Below, piece after piece: positions 25,608 through 34,707 of a DNA stretch of 64,000 nucleotides. The stretch is from JAJPJE01 sp963848375. GTDB taxonomy: Bacteria; Acidobacteriota; Terriglobia; Terriglobales; Acidobacteriaceae. The notes under the pieces were generated by a model. The model ran no database searches, was not told where the DNA came from, and saw only the letters and a list, made by a program, of their open reading frames with translations. Within the stretch, counting starts at the first letter, position 1. Every line of letters begins with the position of its first letter. Made by a program: the position numbers and the translations under genes. The DNA lies in contig CAWKDK010000018.1 in assembly GCA_963848375.1 (NCBI GenBank), positions 806,001-870,000 on the forward strand, given 5' to 3'.

Positions 25608-26972
25608 GTGAGCCACAACAAAGTTTCCCGTCGACAATGGATACGGCAACTTGCCGGAGCGGGATTGGCGATACCGCTGTCCCGTCTGGACGGCTTGGCA
25701 GCAGACAACCCGCCTGCCGGTCCGGATGCTTGTAGCGCGACAGCGCCTGTTCTGACGGCGCTTACTCCGGACGACAACAATCTTCTGGAAGAAATCGAGA
25801 AGGTTACGTTCCGGTACTTCGTCGAGCAGGTAAATCCTGAGACAGGGTTGGTGAGGGATCGCGCGAATGTCCGCTCGAAAGAAAACAATACGGTGGCGAG
25901 CATCGCCTCAACTGGTTTCGGGCTGACCGCGCTGTGTATTGGAACTCAACGGAACTACATTTCGCCAGCCGATGCGCGAACCCGTGCCACGGCCGCGCTT
26001 CGCTTCCTGTTGAAGAAGGTGCCGAATCATCGCGGTTTCTTTTATCACTATGCCGATATGAACACGGGCGAGCGGCAGTGGGACTCCGAAGTCTCGTCGG
26101 TGGACACTGCCATTCTGCTTTGCGGTGTACTGATGTGCCACGAATACTTCCTGAATACAGAGATCAGGGCGCTCGCGCGAGAGATTTTCAATCGCGTGGA
26201 ATGGAGCTGGCTTTCGGAAGATACGCCGCTGCTGCCGCATGGATGGCTTCCTGAGATTGGGTTTCTTCCGTATCGCTGGGACTACTACAGCGAGCTGATG
26301 ATGATGTACCTGCTCGGGCTCGGATCGCCCACCTATCCCTTGCCAGAAGCGACATGGACGGCGTGGAAACGAAAAACCTTCGAGTACCGTGGGCTCCGAT
26401 ACATTGGATCGTTCGCGCCGTTATTCGTTCATCAGTATTCGCAGGCATGGTTCGATTTCCGCAACAAACGCGACGACTATGCTGACTATTTCCAGAATTC
26501 AATGATTGCGACCGAGGTTCACCGGCTCTTCTGCCTGGAACTGGGAAGCCGGTTTCCCAATTACAGCGAAGATCTGTGGGGAATCACGTCTTCGGATTCC
26601 GAAAACGGCTATGTCGCATGGGGTGGTCCTCCACAGATGGGGCCGATCGATGGAACGGTTGTACCCAGTGCCTCGGCCGGATCGTTGCCGTTTCTTACGC
26701 AACCAGTGATGCGTGTGCTTCACAACATGCGAAGAAGTTATCCGGACGCCTGGTGCCAGTACGGTTTCGTGAATGCATTCAACCCGTTGAGGAAGTGGTA
26801 CGACAACTTCGTGGTGGGCATCGATACCGGGATTACGCTGCTCATGGCAGAAAATGTTCGCACTGGATTCCTGTGGAAGACATTCATGAAGAATCCCGAA
26901 GTGCAGCACGGCATGCAACGGGCCGGATTCACGGCATACTCAACGGCGCCAGCGACCAAGGCAGCCGGATAG
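25608..26972 (+). CDS. Glucoamylase-like / GH144-type secreted protein with Tat signal
   Basis: 454 residues from a GTG start. The Tat-type signal is SRRQWIRQLAGAGLAIPLS. The mature part is the glycoamylase-like (PF10091) alpha-barrel: EIEKVTFRYFVEQVNPETGLVRDR, STGFGLTALCIG, WDSEVSSVDTAILLCG, WDYYSELMMMYLLGLGSP and a C-terminal YGFVNAFNP with IDTGITLLMAEN. Characterised relatives are endo-beta-1,2-glucanases (GH144) acting on cyclic or linear beta-1,2-glucans; the substrate here is inferred. Gene stands alone. Confidence 0.85.
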   Translation: MSHNKVSRRQWIRQLAGAGLAIPLSRLDGLAADNPPAGPDACSATAPVLTALTPDDNNLLEEIEKVTFRYFVEQVNPETGLVRDRANVRSKENNTVASIASTGFGLTALCIGTQRNYISPADARTRATAALRFLLKKVPNHRGFFYHYADMNTGERQWDSEVSSVDTAILLCGVLMCHEYFLNTEIRALAREIFNRVEWSWLSEDTPLLPHGWLPEIGFLPYRWDYYSELMMMYLLGLGSPTYPLPEATWTAWKRKTFEYRGLRYIGSFAPLFVHQYSQAWFDFRNKRDDYADYFQNSMIATEVHRLFCLELGSRFPNYSEDLWGITSSDSENGYVAWGGPPQMGPIDGTVVPSASAGSLPFLTQPVMRVLHNMRRSYPDAWCQYGFVNAFNPLRKWYDNFVVGIDTGITLLMAENVRTGFLWKTFMKNPEVQHGMQRAGFTAYSTAPATKAAG

Positions 26973-26994
26973 TACGGGTACCGATTTCTAAAGC

Positions 26995-29208
26995 CTACTT
27001 GCCCTTCACTTCTTCGAAGATTTCGGGCAGGCGGTTGGCGTCATCGGGCGAATCGCCAAAGCGCGCGCGCTCATAGGCGTGGGTGAAGTTCTCGACTGAT
27101 CTTCGCAGGGACTCCTCGCGAATGGTTTCCACGAATTCACGTGGAGTCTGTGATGGCTGTTTGCGGTATCCCCGCTTTGCAATCGAACGCACCATACGTT
27201 CATACCAGACGGCGGCGGCCAGTCGCGGTGAGTTGGCGGGTCTGCGCGCAACATGGATATTGATCACGGCACGAGCTATGCGGCGCAAGTTGGCGACCAG
27301 CAGTACGAAGGCGAGCAGAGCGATGGCAGTGGTCGACCATCGGCCCGGTGCTTGCGAGACCCGGTTCTGCATGCGTTCGGCGACAACCAGCAGGTGCTCG
27401 TAGGTATCGTGCATCCAGCGGCCGATGTTCCAGAGGGTGCGCTGGCTTTGTGCAGTTGCGGTGTTGGTAAGCGCACGCTGGTGGGAGAAGTCGTAGTTGA
27501 TAATCCACTCGCGCCAGAACTCCTGGGCCGCGTCCAAGTAGCTCATCAGGCGACTCATTCCGGCTGATGCATATTGCGGATCGGGCGGCGTGGGATCAAA
27601 AGCGGTCCAGCCAACGGGAAGATAGACCTCGACCCACGAGTGCGCATCGCGTGCACGAATGATGTAGTTGCGGGTGAGTGGATTGTATTCGCCAGTGCGA
27701 AAACCATTGACGATGCGTGCTGGAACGCCGATGGAGCGCAGCATCACTGCCATGGAAGATGCGAAGTACTCGCAGTGACCTTCTTTGCGTTCGAAAAGGA
27801 ATTCGGCGAGGGGATCGGGCGTGGGTCGATCGGAGAGTTGCAGCGTATAGCCGAAATTGGTGCGGAGATAGTTCTCGATGGCGGCAGCTTTGTCGAAGTC
27901 GGTGCTCTGATCGGCAGTGATTTTACGGGCGAGGGCGCGGATGCGTCCATCAATCGGCGGCAAGCGCAGATCGCTTTCTTTTACATCTGTTGGATAGTCG
28001 CCCGAGTTCTGGCGTAGCGCCTCGGCCGAGGGCTGCACGATCAGGGATAGTGCTTCATAGCTCTCCGTGTTGCGAGCGTGATCGGTGTTTAAGACCGCGC
28101 CATTCTCGTCGACGCCCACATCGCGGAATCTGCCGTTCACTTCGATCGGAACGGGTGCGAGGAAAAGCACATTGGTTCCGATCGGTTCCATGATCACGCG
28201 ATAGCGCAGCAGACGGGACTGCCCGGTTTCGCGGACCGATTGAGGGAGATTGTGCCGCTCGACTTGCAGGCTCCGAATCGGGGACTGCTCGGAGATGATT
28301 TCGAGCTCTGGATTCTCGTTCGTCCAGGTTTTGCCGTCAAACTGGTTCAGCGCGATGCCGCGCCAGCGAAGGTCGAGGTTCCCTTCGCCGTGTTCGAACT
28401 GCACATGCATCACGACCGCGTTCGATTGCTGGATGCGGCCGATCTCTCCGAGTTGAACGTGATCGCTGAATCCGGTGGTGAATTCGGTGCGAGGAGCGTA
28501 CGAGCTCAGATATCCGGCAGAGAAGCGCGGCAACAGGAAAAACAGGATCACGGAGAATGCCGCAATGCCGCTCATCAGGAGGAGGCTGTTGAGCGAGAGC
28601 CAACGGCCCACTTGCCGGCTGAAGTCGCGCTGGTTGGGAATGTGTCCGCGATGAACGGCTTTGATCATTGCGCGGCGAACTTCCATCGCGATGAAAGTGT
28701 TGATCGCAAGCAACAGAAAGACCGTAAAGATGGGCAGGAAGCTACTGCTGACCGTCAGCACCGAAGCCGCAAGGACGGCAAGGAATGCCAGCACGGCGAG
28801 ATAGACATAGTCGCGCGGCTTTTGAATGGAGAAGAGCTTGATGACGAGGCTGAAAAGAACGAGATGAACCGTGGCAGCCACGTAACTTCCGGAAACCAGG
28901 AAGAGGTCACCGAAGAAGACGAGTACGTAGAGGAGCGTGAGGTAATTGGTCCAGCGAACGGGAATCTGAAGGTCGCGATTGCGCGCGAGGAGGTATCCAC
29001 GAAAAACGAGAGCGCCCGCGACAAAAAACGTTGAGAGCCAGTCGAGGCGTCCCGTTCCGGCAAGGGCTACGAATCCAGTGACAATGAGAAGAAAGAGTGA
29101 GACCTGAAAATATCGTTCGAGCGCGGACGCAAATGGCGTGTTCAAAACGGCAAGTGTGAGGGGCTCTGGGGCTACTGCCGGGGCCGATTTGCGAAAGCGC
29201 TTCAGCAC
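26995..29208 (-). CDS. Transglutaminase-like membrane protein (TgpA family)
   Basis: 737 residues. Six N-terminal membrane helices (about residues 25-235), an extracytoplasmic TgpA N-terminal region, then the transglutaminase core with catalytic Cys in REGHCEYFASSMAVMLRS (about 475), His in RDAHSWVEVYLP (about 520) and Asp in FDPTPPDP. A further transmembrane helix precedes a cytosolic DUF4129-like tail (about 640-737). The family usually sits beside DUF58 and MoxR-ATPase genes; these are absent here. Likely acts on envelope proteins; substrate unknown. Confidence 0.9.
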   Translation of the reverse strand: MLKRFRKSAPAVAPEPLTLAVLNTPFASALERYFQVSLFLLIVTGFVALAGTGRLDWLSTFFVAGALVFRGYLLARNRDLQIPVRWTNYLTLLYVLVFFGDLFLVSGSYVAATVHLVLFSLVIKLFSIQKPRDYVYLAVLAFLAVLAASVLTVSSSFLPIFTVFLLLAINTFIAMEVRRAMIKAVHRGHIPNQRDFSRQVGRWLSLNSLLLMSGIAAFSVILFFLLPRFSAGYLSSYAPRTEFTTGFSDHVQLGEIGRIQQSNAVVMHVQFEHGEGNLDLRWRGIALNQFDGKTWTNENPELEIISEQSPIRSLQVERHNLPQSVRETGQSRLLRYRVIMEPIGTNVLFLAPVPIEVNGRFRDVGVDENGAVLNTDHARNTESYEALSLIVQPSAEALRQNSGDYPTDVKESDLRLPPIDGRIRALARKITADQSTDFDKAAAIENYLRTNFGYTLQLSDRPTPDPLAEFLFERKEGHCEYFASSMAVMLRSIGVPARIVNGFRTGEYNPLTRNYIIRARDAHSWVEVYLPVGWTAFDPTPPDPQYASAGMSRLMSYLDAAQEFWREWIINYDFSHQRALTNTATAQSQRTLWNIGRWMHDTYEHLLVVAERMQNRVSQAPGRWSTTAIALLAFVLLVANLRRIARAVINIHVARRPANSPRLAAAVWYERMVRSIAKRGYRKQPSQTPREFVETIREESLRRSVENFTHAYERARFGDSPDDANRLPEIFEEVKGK

Positions 29209-29289
29209 TCAGCTATTGTTCGCCATTCGGGCAGAGAAGAAAAGAGGCGAGGCGCACGAGAGGGCAGAGACGATTTGCTAGAATCAAGG

Positions 29290-29395
29290 GTCGGGCATCG
29301 GTCCCACGCGACGCAATCCCGCCAACCCCGCCAGGTCCGGAAGGAAGCAACGGTAACGGGCTAGTGCTTGTGCAGTGGGGTAGCCGGTGCTCGGC
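29290..29395 (+). ncRNA. ffs: Bacterial small signal recognition particle RNA (4.5S-type)
   Basis: The conserved apical domain reads CAGGTCCGGAAGGAAGCAA (29332-29350), the hallmark of SRP RNA. The ends close as a long helix: GTCGGGCATCGG (29290-29301) with CCGGTGCTCGGC (29384-29395), including G-U pairs. About 106 nt, no Alu domain. It partners Ffh and the FtsY receptor encoded at 9160. The ends are estimates from pairing. Confidence 0.93.
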
Positions 29396-29525
29396 TTGTT
29401 TGTACCTCCTCTATCGCGGTTCATCCCACCGCAATTACGGCTAGCTAACTTCAAAAAAATTAATATTACGTTCTGTTTCCTGCTTCGTCTGGACAGGGTA
29501 GGATTTGCTGAACCGAGGAGGCGCT

Positions 29526-30389
29526 ATGAAGCGACGAGAGTTCCTGGTGAAGACGGCTGGCGCAGTGGGAGCGGCCTGGTTGTCGCGAGGCGTGACAACT
29601 GAGCTTTTTGCGGATTCGGCGCCGCTGAAGGTTAAAGCCACGGATACGGTGACACTCGGGCATACAGGAATTCAGACCAGTCGGCTGGCGATGGGAACTG
29701 GAACCGTAGGGTCGGGGCACCACTCGAATCAGACCGCGCTAGGAGTGAAGGGCCTGTCCGAGTTGTTGCTGAATGGCTACGACAATGGATTGCGTTTTTT
29801 CGACGCCGCTGATTCCTATGGGAGCCATCCGCATGTGGCCGAGGCGCTGAAGCACGTGCAGCGGGATAAAGTCACCGTGCTGTCGAAATCGTGGGCGCGG
29901 GATCCGAAGGAGATGCGGGCGGATATCGATCGCTTCCGGAAAGAACTGGGAACCGACTACATAGATGTTTTCCTGATGCACTGCCTCACCGAGGGGGACT
30001 GGACCACGCGCTATCAGGGAGTGATGGACGTGCTGTCGGAGGCGAAGCAGAAGGGGATCATTCGCGCGCATGGCTGTTCATGCCACAGCATTGAGGCGCT
30101 GCGTGCGGCGGCGAAGTCGCCATGGGTCGAGGTCGACTTAGTCAGGCTGAATCCGATTGGATCGCACATGGATGCCGATCCGCAGACGGTGCTCGCCGTC
30201 GTAAAAGAAATGAAGGCCGCAGGCAAAGGCGTGGTTGGAATGAAGATATTGGGTCAGGGCGATATGCGCGATCGACAGGACGAAGCCATTCGTTTTGCGC
30301 TGTCGACCGGCGTGCTGGACGCATTCACGATTGGCGCGGAAAGCAAAGCCGAGCAACAAGACCTGATGCGAAGAATTGCGGCAGCGTAG
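29526..30389 (+). CDS. Aldo/keto reductase with Tat signal
   Basis: 287 residues from ATG 29526, preceded by GAGGAGG at 29515-29521. Tat-like leader MKRREFLVKTAGAVGAAW. AKR barrel: LGHTGIQTSRLAMGTGTVG, FFDAADSYGSHPHVAEAL (Asp/Tyr of the catalytic set), VTVLSKSWARDP (Lys replaced by Ser-Lys order), DVFLMHCL with the His, and a C-terminal TIGAESKAEQQDL cofactor segment. Exported AKRs of this type are common in Acidobacteria and Planctomycetes; substrate unknown. Confidence 0.85.
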   Translation: MKRREFLVKTAGAVGAAWLSRGVTTELFADSAPLKVKATDTVTLGHTGIQTSRLAMGTGTVGSGHHSNQTALGVKGLSELLLNGYDNGLRFFDAADSYGSHPHVAEALKHVQRDKVTVLSKSWARDPKEMRADIDRFRKELGTDYIDVFLMHCLTEGDWTTRYQGVMDVLSEAKQKGIIRAHGCSCHSIEALRAAAKSPWVEVDLVRLNPIGSHMDADPQTVLAVVKEMKAAGKGVVGMKILGQGDMRDRQDEAIRFALSTGVLDAFTIGAESKAEQQDLMRRIAAA

Positions 30390-30418
30390 GAGACGTTTAC
30401 TGAATCATGCCATGTGGG

Positions 30419-30478
30419 TTCTCCTGAATAGACTTTTCAGTTTCCAAGCTTCAAAATAGAGGATTCTACTCAGGAGAA
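30419..30478 (+). promoter_or_regulatory. Hairpin sequestering the fabH ribosome-binding site
   Basis: TTCTCCTGAATAGA (30419-30432) can pair with TCTACTCAGGAGAA (30465-30478): 13 of 14 positions match, with a 32-nt loop. The right arm contains AGGAG (30472-30476), the Shine-Dalgarno of the TTG-initiated fabH at 30484. There is no T-run, so it is not a terminator. Confidence 0.55.
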
Positions 30479-30483
30479 AGCCA

Positions 30484-31479
30484 TTGATTAATGGTGCTCG
30501 GGTAAAAATTTCATCCCTTGGAACCTACGTACCACCCCGCATTCTTTCCAATCACGACCTCGAAAAGCTGGTCGATACCAACGACAAATGGATCATGGAG
30601 CGCACCGGGATTCGTGAGCGGCACCTTGTCGACAAGGGCGTTGCGACCAGCGATTTAGGTGCGGCTGCGGCGATACAGGCTCTGCAACGCCGCGGATTGA
30701 AGCCCACGGACATCGAGGCATTGATCGTAGCCAGTGTTACGCCGGACATGATGTTTCCGGCAACAGCATGTCTAATCCAGAACAAGATAGGGGCACCCGG
30801 AATTTGGGGCTTCGACATTTCGGCAGCATGTTCGTCATTTTTGTATGCACTACAGGTGGGAACCCAGTTCGTACAAACCGGCGCACAGAAGCGGGTGCTG
30901 GTGGTGGGTGCAGACGTGATGTCGTCGATCATCGACTACACCGATCGCGCGACCTGCGTGATTTTCGGCGACGGCGGCGGCGCGGTGATCCTCGAACCGG
31001 CGGATGAAGGGCTGGGGATGATCGATTACCTGCATGAGATCGATGGTTCGGGCGCCTGTTCGCTGTTCATGCCGGGCGGGGGAAGCTTGAATCCGCCGAC
31101 GCATGAAACCGTCGATAAGAAAATGCATTACGTTCACCAGGATGGGCAGGCGGTATTCAAGTTTGCGGTGCGCAAGATGGCGGAGGTTTGTGACACTCTG
31201 CTGAAGCGGAACGGACTGACCGGCCACGACGTGAATGCGTTTATACCGCACCAGGCGAATAAGAGAATCATTCTGAATACGGCTGAGCGGCTGGGGATGG
31301 ATCTCGACAAAGTGATTATCAACATTGACCGGTACGGCAATACGACCTCGGCGACGATTCCGCTGGCGATGCAAACCGCGATCGATGAAGGCAAGTTGAA
31401 GAAGGGCGATCTGGTGCTGCTCGCAGCCGTGGGCGCGGGATTCACAGTAGGCGCTGCGCTGCTGAAGTGGGCTTACTAA
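30484..31479 (+). CDS. fabH: 3-oxoacyl-ACP synthase III (KAS III)
   Basis: 331 residues. It starts at TTG 30484 with AGGAG seven bases upstream; no ATG precedes the conserved VKISSLGTYVPPRILSN. Catalytic triad: Cys in DISAACSSFLYAL (about 113), His in FIPHQANKRI (about 257) and Asn in NIDRYGNTTSATIP (about 287). It condenses acetyl-CoA (or branched acyl-CoA) with malonyl-ACP to start fatty-acid synthesis. The usual plsX/fabD/fabG neighbours are absent. Translation may be limited by the upstream hairpin. Confidence 0.94.
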   Translation: MINGARVKISSLGTYVPPRILSNHDLEKLVDTNDKWIMERTGIRERHLVDKGVATSDLGAAAAIQALQRRGLKPTDIEALIVASVTPDMMFPATACLIQNKIGAPGIWGFDISAACSSFLYALQVGTQFVQTGAQKRVLVVGADVMSSIIDYTDRATCVIFGDGGGAVILEPADEGLGMIDYLHEIDGSGACSLFMPGGGSLNPPTHETVDKKMHYVHQDGQAVFKFAVRKMAEVCDTLLKRNGLTGHDVNAFIPHQANKRIILNTAERLGMDLDKVIINIDRYGNTTSATIPLAMQTAIDEGKLKKGDLVLLAAVGAGFTVGAALLKWAY

Positions 31480-31485
31480 CAGCCT

Positions 31486-31569
31486 AGCCGCAGATGAACG
31501 CAGATCAACGCTGATTTTTGCTTTTGAACCCACCAGTCGATCTGCGTTTGTCAGCGTGTATCTGCGGCT
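31486..31569. repeat. Long imperfect inverted repeat between convergent fabH and fumC
   Basis: AGCCGCAGAT (31486-31495) pairs with ATCTGCGGCT (31560-31569), and AACGCAGATC (31497-31506) with GATCTGCGTT (31539-31548). The arms are built from the GCAGAT-AACGC word that also occurs at about 53122-53150 (CGCTGATTAACGCAGATAAACGCTGA). It may end both transcripts. Confidence 0.7.
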
Positions 31570-31571
31570 GA

Positions 31572-32975
31572 TTATGGGTGGGTCATTGTTTCGGGTTTCA
31601 CTGCTGCGTCGAATTCTTCCCCAGTCAGATATCCAAGCTTTAGAGCGGCTTCGCGCAGGCTGCTGTGGTCGACGTGCGCCGTGTGCGCGATTTTCGCAGC
31701 TTTGTCGTATCCAACCTTGGGCGCGAGAGCCGTTACGAGCATCAGCGAGTTGTTGACGTAATAGTCGACCTGCTCGCGATCGACTTCGATGCCGTTGATC
31801 ATGAACTCCACAAAGCCGCGGCACGCGTCGGCGAGCAACGTGACCGAGTGCAGGAAGTTATAGATGATGACCGGCTTGAAGACGTTCAGCTCGAAGTTGC
31901 CCTGCGAACCGGCGAATCCGACTGCGGCGGTCGCGCCGTGAACCTGGGCGGCGACCATGGTCATCGCTTCCGATTGCGTGGGGTTGACTTTGCCCGGCAT
32001 GATCGACGATCCCGGCTCGTTCTCGGGAATAATCAATTCGCCGAGGCCGCAACGTGGTCCGGATGCGAGCCAGCGAATGTCGTTGGCAATCTTCATGAGA
32101 GAAGCTGCAAGTGTTTCGAGGGCGCCTTGCGCGAAGACGATTTCGTCGTGAGCGGAGAGAGCCGCAAACTTGTTGGGATGCGAGCGGAAGGGCAGTCCAG
32201 TAAGCTGCGCGATCTTCACGGCGGCTCGTTCGGCGAATTCGGGATGAGTATTCAATCCGGTGCCGACGGCAGTTCCGCCGATTGCCAGGTCATAGAGTCC
32301 GCCGAGCACGAGTTTCAGGCGCTGGACGTCACGGTCGAGCAGGGAAGCCCATCCGGAGAATTCCTGACCGATGGTGAGCGGCACTGCATCCTGCAAGTGC
32401 GTGCGACCGATCTTTACGATGTTCTCGAACTGCTTGGCCTTAGCGGCAATGGCATCGCGGACTTGCTCTACGGCGGGAATCAGAACTCGCTCCACGCGCT
32501 CGGCGGCGGCAATGTGCATGGCGGTAGGGAACGTGTCGTTCGACGACTGCGACATGTTGACGTCATCGTTTGGGTGAATGGGCTTCTTCGAGCCGAGTAC
32601 GCCACCGGCGATCTCGATAGCGCGGTTCGAAATAACCTCGTTGACGTTCATATTGGTCTGCGTGCCGCTGCCGGTTTGCCAGATGCGTAGTGGAAACTGG
32701 TCGCTGAGTTTGCCGGCGATGACTTCGTCTGCTGCCTGCACGATCAGCTTGGCTTTATCGCCAGGGAGCTTGCCGAGTTCCTGATTCACGAGTGCCGCGG
32801 CTTTTTTCAGGATGGCGAAGGCGCGGATCAGTTCGGGCGGCATGGTGTCGCGGCCAATGTCAAAGTGATGTAGCGATCGCTGCGTCTGAGCGCCCCAGTA
32901 AACGTTCGTGGGAACTTCGATCTTTCCCATGCTGTCGGATTCAATGCGGGTGGGCTGCTCAGTCGAGGTGACCAT
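31572..32975 (-). CDS. fumC: Fumarate hydratase class II
   Basis: 467 residues from ATG 32975 (GGAG 8 bases upstream); an upstream extension to 33095 is not homologous in character. It has the class II motifs GKIEVPTNVYWGAQTQRSL, TGSGTQTNMNVNEVI, HPNDDVNMSQSSND, the catalytic region GRTHLQDAVP, and the superfamily signature GSSIMPGKVNPTQ. It catalyses fumarate/malate interconversion in the TCA cycle, without an Fe-S cluster. Monocistronic by appearance. Confidence 0.95.
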   Translation of the reverse strand: MVTSTEQPTRIESDSMGKIEVPTNVYWGAQTQRSLHHFDIGRDTMPPELIRAFAILKKAAALVNQELGKLPGDKAKLIVQAADEVIAGKLSDQFPLRIWQTGSGTQTNMNVNEVISNRAIEIAGGVLGSKKPIHPNDDVNMSQSSNDTFPTAMHIAAAERVERVLIPAVEQVRDAIAAKAKQFENIVKIGRTHLQDAVPLTIGQEFSGWASLLDRDVQRLKLVLGGLYDLAIGGTAVGTGLNTHPEFAERAAVKIAQLTGLPFRSHPNKFAALSAHDEIVFAQGALETLAASLMKIANDIRWLASGPRCGLGELIIPENEPGSSIMPGKVNPTQSEAMTMVAAQVHGATAAVGFAGSQGNFELNVFKPVIIYNFLHSVTLLADACRGFVEFMINGIEVDREQVDYYVNNSLMLVTALAPKVGYDKAAKIAHTAHVDHSSLREAALKLGYLTGEEFDAAVKPETMTHP

Positions 32976-33200
32976 AGAAAAACTCCTAACAATGCCAGAT
33001 ATGCACACGCTGATTTCAGGAAGAGAACCGAAAATTATAGCAACGCGTCCGCCCGAGGTGTGTTCTGCGACACTCGGCGGTGTGATCAGCCGCACCTCGC
33101 GAAATTGCCGTCGTCGTATGCTGTGCGTTGCTTTCGGGGGAGTGTTTGAACCGGAGCGTGGCTATAGGCAATCCAATCGCTAGCAATTAAAGTGATCTGA

Positions 33201-34277
33201 ATGGAAGAACTGGATATACAAACACAGACGCGCACGGCGGCCGAGCGCTCACGGGATCAGCAATGGGACGTGATCATCGTAGGTGCGGGACCGAGCGGCC
33301 TGGCGACCGCTATCGAATGCCGCCGCCGGGGCCTTTCCGCACTGAACATCGACAAAGGTTGCGTGGTGAATTCGCTGTTCAACTATCCCACCAACATGAC
33401 GTTCTTCACCACGCCGGAGCTGCTGGAAATCGGCGAGATACCTTTCAGCACCGAGAACAATCGCAAGCCGAACCGAGCTGAAGCGCTCGAATACTACCGG
33501 AAGGTGGCGGCTCACTATCGGCTCGACTTCCGGCAGTACGAAACCGTGACTCGAGTGGCCGGGCAGGATTGCCAATTTGTTGTGCATACCGTCGACCAGC
33601 ATGACCGCGCGCATGCGTATAAAGCACGGAAGATCGTAATTGCCATCGGGTATTACGATCTGCCGAACTACCTTGGAATTGCGGGCGAGGATTTGCCCAA
33701 GGTTCTGCACTACTACCGGGAGCCGCATCCTTATTACGATACCGACGTGGTGGTGATTGGGGGAAAGAATTCCGCGGCGATTGCGGCGCTGGAACTTTAT
33801 CGCCACGGTGCTCGAGTGACGCTGGTGCATCGCGGTTCGGGGATGCATCCGCACGTAAAGTACTGGATTAAGCCAGATATAGACAATCGCATCAAGGCAG
33901 GCGAGATCAAAGCGTACTTTCGGAGCGAGGTTCGCGGGATCACGACGGATGAAGTCATCATTGCTACTCCCGATGGTGGAGTCGAGTTGAAGAATGATTT
34001 CGTTTTCGCACTAACTGGCTATCACCCGGACTACGATTTTTTGCGTGCGCTCGGAATGGAGTTGACGACCGATCAGTGCCGCCCACTATGCGATCCGACG
34101 ACGCTGGAGTGCAATGTGCCGGGAATTTACGCTGCAGGCGTGATCGTGGCGGGCGCGAAGACGAACGAGATATTCATCGAGAATGGGCGCTTTCACGGAG
34201 TGCAGATCGCGAAACATATTGCGGAGAAACTTGAGGGCGAGGGAAGACGCGAGCCGGACTATTCGGAGTCGACATAA
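33201..34277 (+). CDS. ypdA: YpdA-family bacillithiol disulfide reductase
   Basis: 358-residue FAD/NADPH flavoprotein. FAD motif WDVIIVGAGPSGLATAIE (about 22-39), then DKGCVVNSLFNYPTNMTFF, which contains the single conserved Cys of the family. NADPH motif VVVIGGKNSAAIAALELYRHGA (about 190-210), and C-terminal GIYAAGVIVAG. There is no CxxC thioredoxin-reductase motif, as expected for YpdA/Bdr, which reduces bacillithiol disulfide. This implies the cell makes bacillithiol. An N-terminal 20-residue extension is unusual. Confidence 0.9.
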   Translation: MEELDIQTQTRTAAERSRDQQWDVIIVGAGPSGLATAIECRRRGLSALNIDKGCVVNSLFNYPTNMTFFTTPELLEIGEIPFSTENNRKPNRAEALEYYRKVAAHYRLDFRQYETVTRVAGQDCQFVVHTVDQHDRAHAYKARKIVIAIGYYDLPNYLGIAGEDLPKVLHYYREPHPYYDTDVVVIGGKNSAAIAALELYRHGARVTLVHRGSGMHPHVKYWIKPDIDNRIKAGEIKAYFRSEVRGITTDEVIIATPDGGVELKNDFVFALTGYHPDYDFLRALGMELTTDQCRPLCDPTTLECNVPGIYAAGVIVAGAKTNEIFIENGRFHGVQIAKHIAEKLEGEGRREPDYSEST

Positions 34278-34344
34278 AACCTGGCCACGGATCGCAAAAC
34301 CCGGGCCACGGATCAAACGGATATTACGGATCAATTCAGGAAGA

Positions 34345-34683
34345 TCAGGTCAGGTCGACAGCTTCTTCGCCTAATTGTTCATTGATGAGACGGGAGACTA
34401 GCGGTTTCAGTGCTTCCCCGGTTTTCATCAGGACGAAAGTCTTCGCGTCTTCGGACCAATCGAGTTTGAAGCTGGTGGAGAGCGCTGAAATCCAGATCTG
34501 GCGCACAGGAGCATTTGGGGAAATGACAAAGCGGCCTGCAGGTTCGTCGAAACTTATATGCAGCGCTCCTGACTGATCTTCCACTTCCATGTCGGCGGAC
34601 TCTTCGGCAGCGATCAGACTGCGCTTTAAATCTTCTAAAGCCGCATCGGCGGCGCGCCGGAACTGCTGTTCATCTTGCGTCAT
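34345..34683 (-). CDS. cyaY: Frataxin-like iron protein CyaY
   Basis: 112 residues, close to the usual 105-110. Pattern: an acidic N-terminal helix (EQQFRRAADAALEDLKRSL), then beta strands with GALHISFDEPAGRFVISPNAPVRQIWIS and FKLDWSEDAKTFVL, and a C-terminal helix with LKPLVSRLINEQLG. The NxPxxQIW core is diagnostic of frataxin. It modulates iron delivery in Fe-S cluster assembly. It may be relevant to the very Fe-S-rich system at 39552-45008. Confidence 0.8.
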   Translation of the reverse strand: MTQDEQQFRRAADAALEDLKRSLIAAEESADMEVEDQSGALHISFDEPAGRFVISPNAPVRQIWISALSTSFKLDWSEDAKTFVLMKTGEALKPLVSRLINEQLGEEAVDLT

Positions 34684-34707
34684 GCGGTGATTCTAGCAAA
34701 GCGAAGG

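Noticed and set aside
29209..29289. Terminator or tRNA near the SRP RNA
   Set aside because: No cloverleaf or T-run hairpin could be drawn; no tRNA was recognised anywhere in the window.
31665..32690. 341-residue plus-strand frame opposite fumC
   Set aside because: Mirror of fumC codons; no recognisable domain and fumC is unambiguous.
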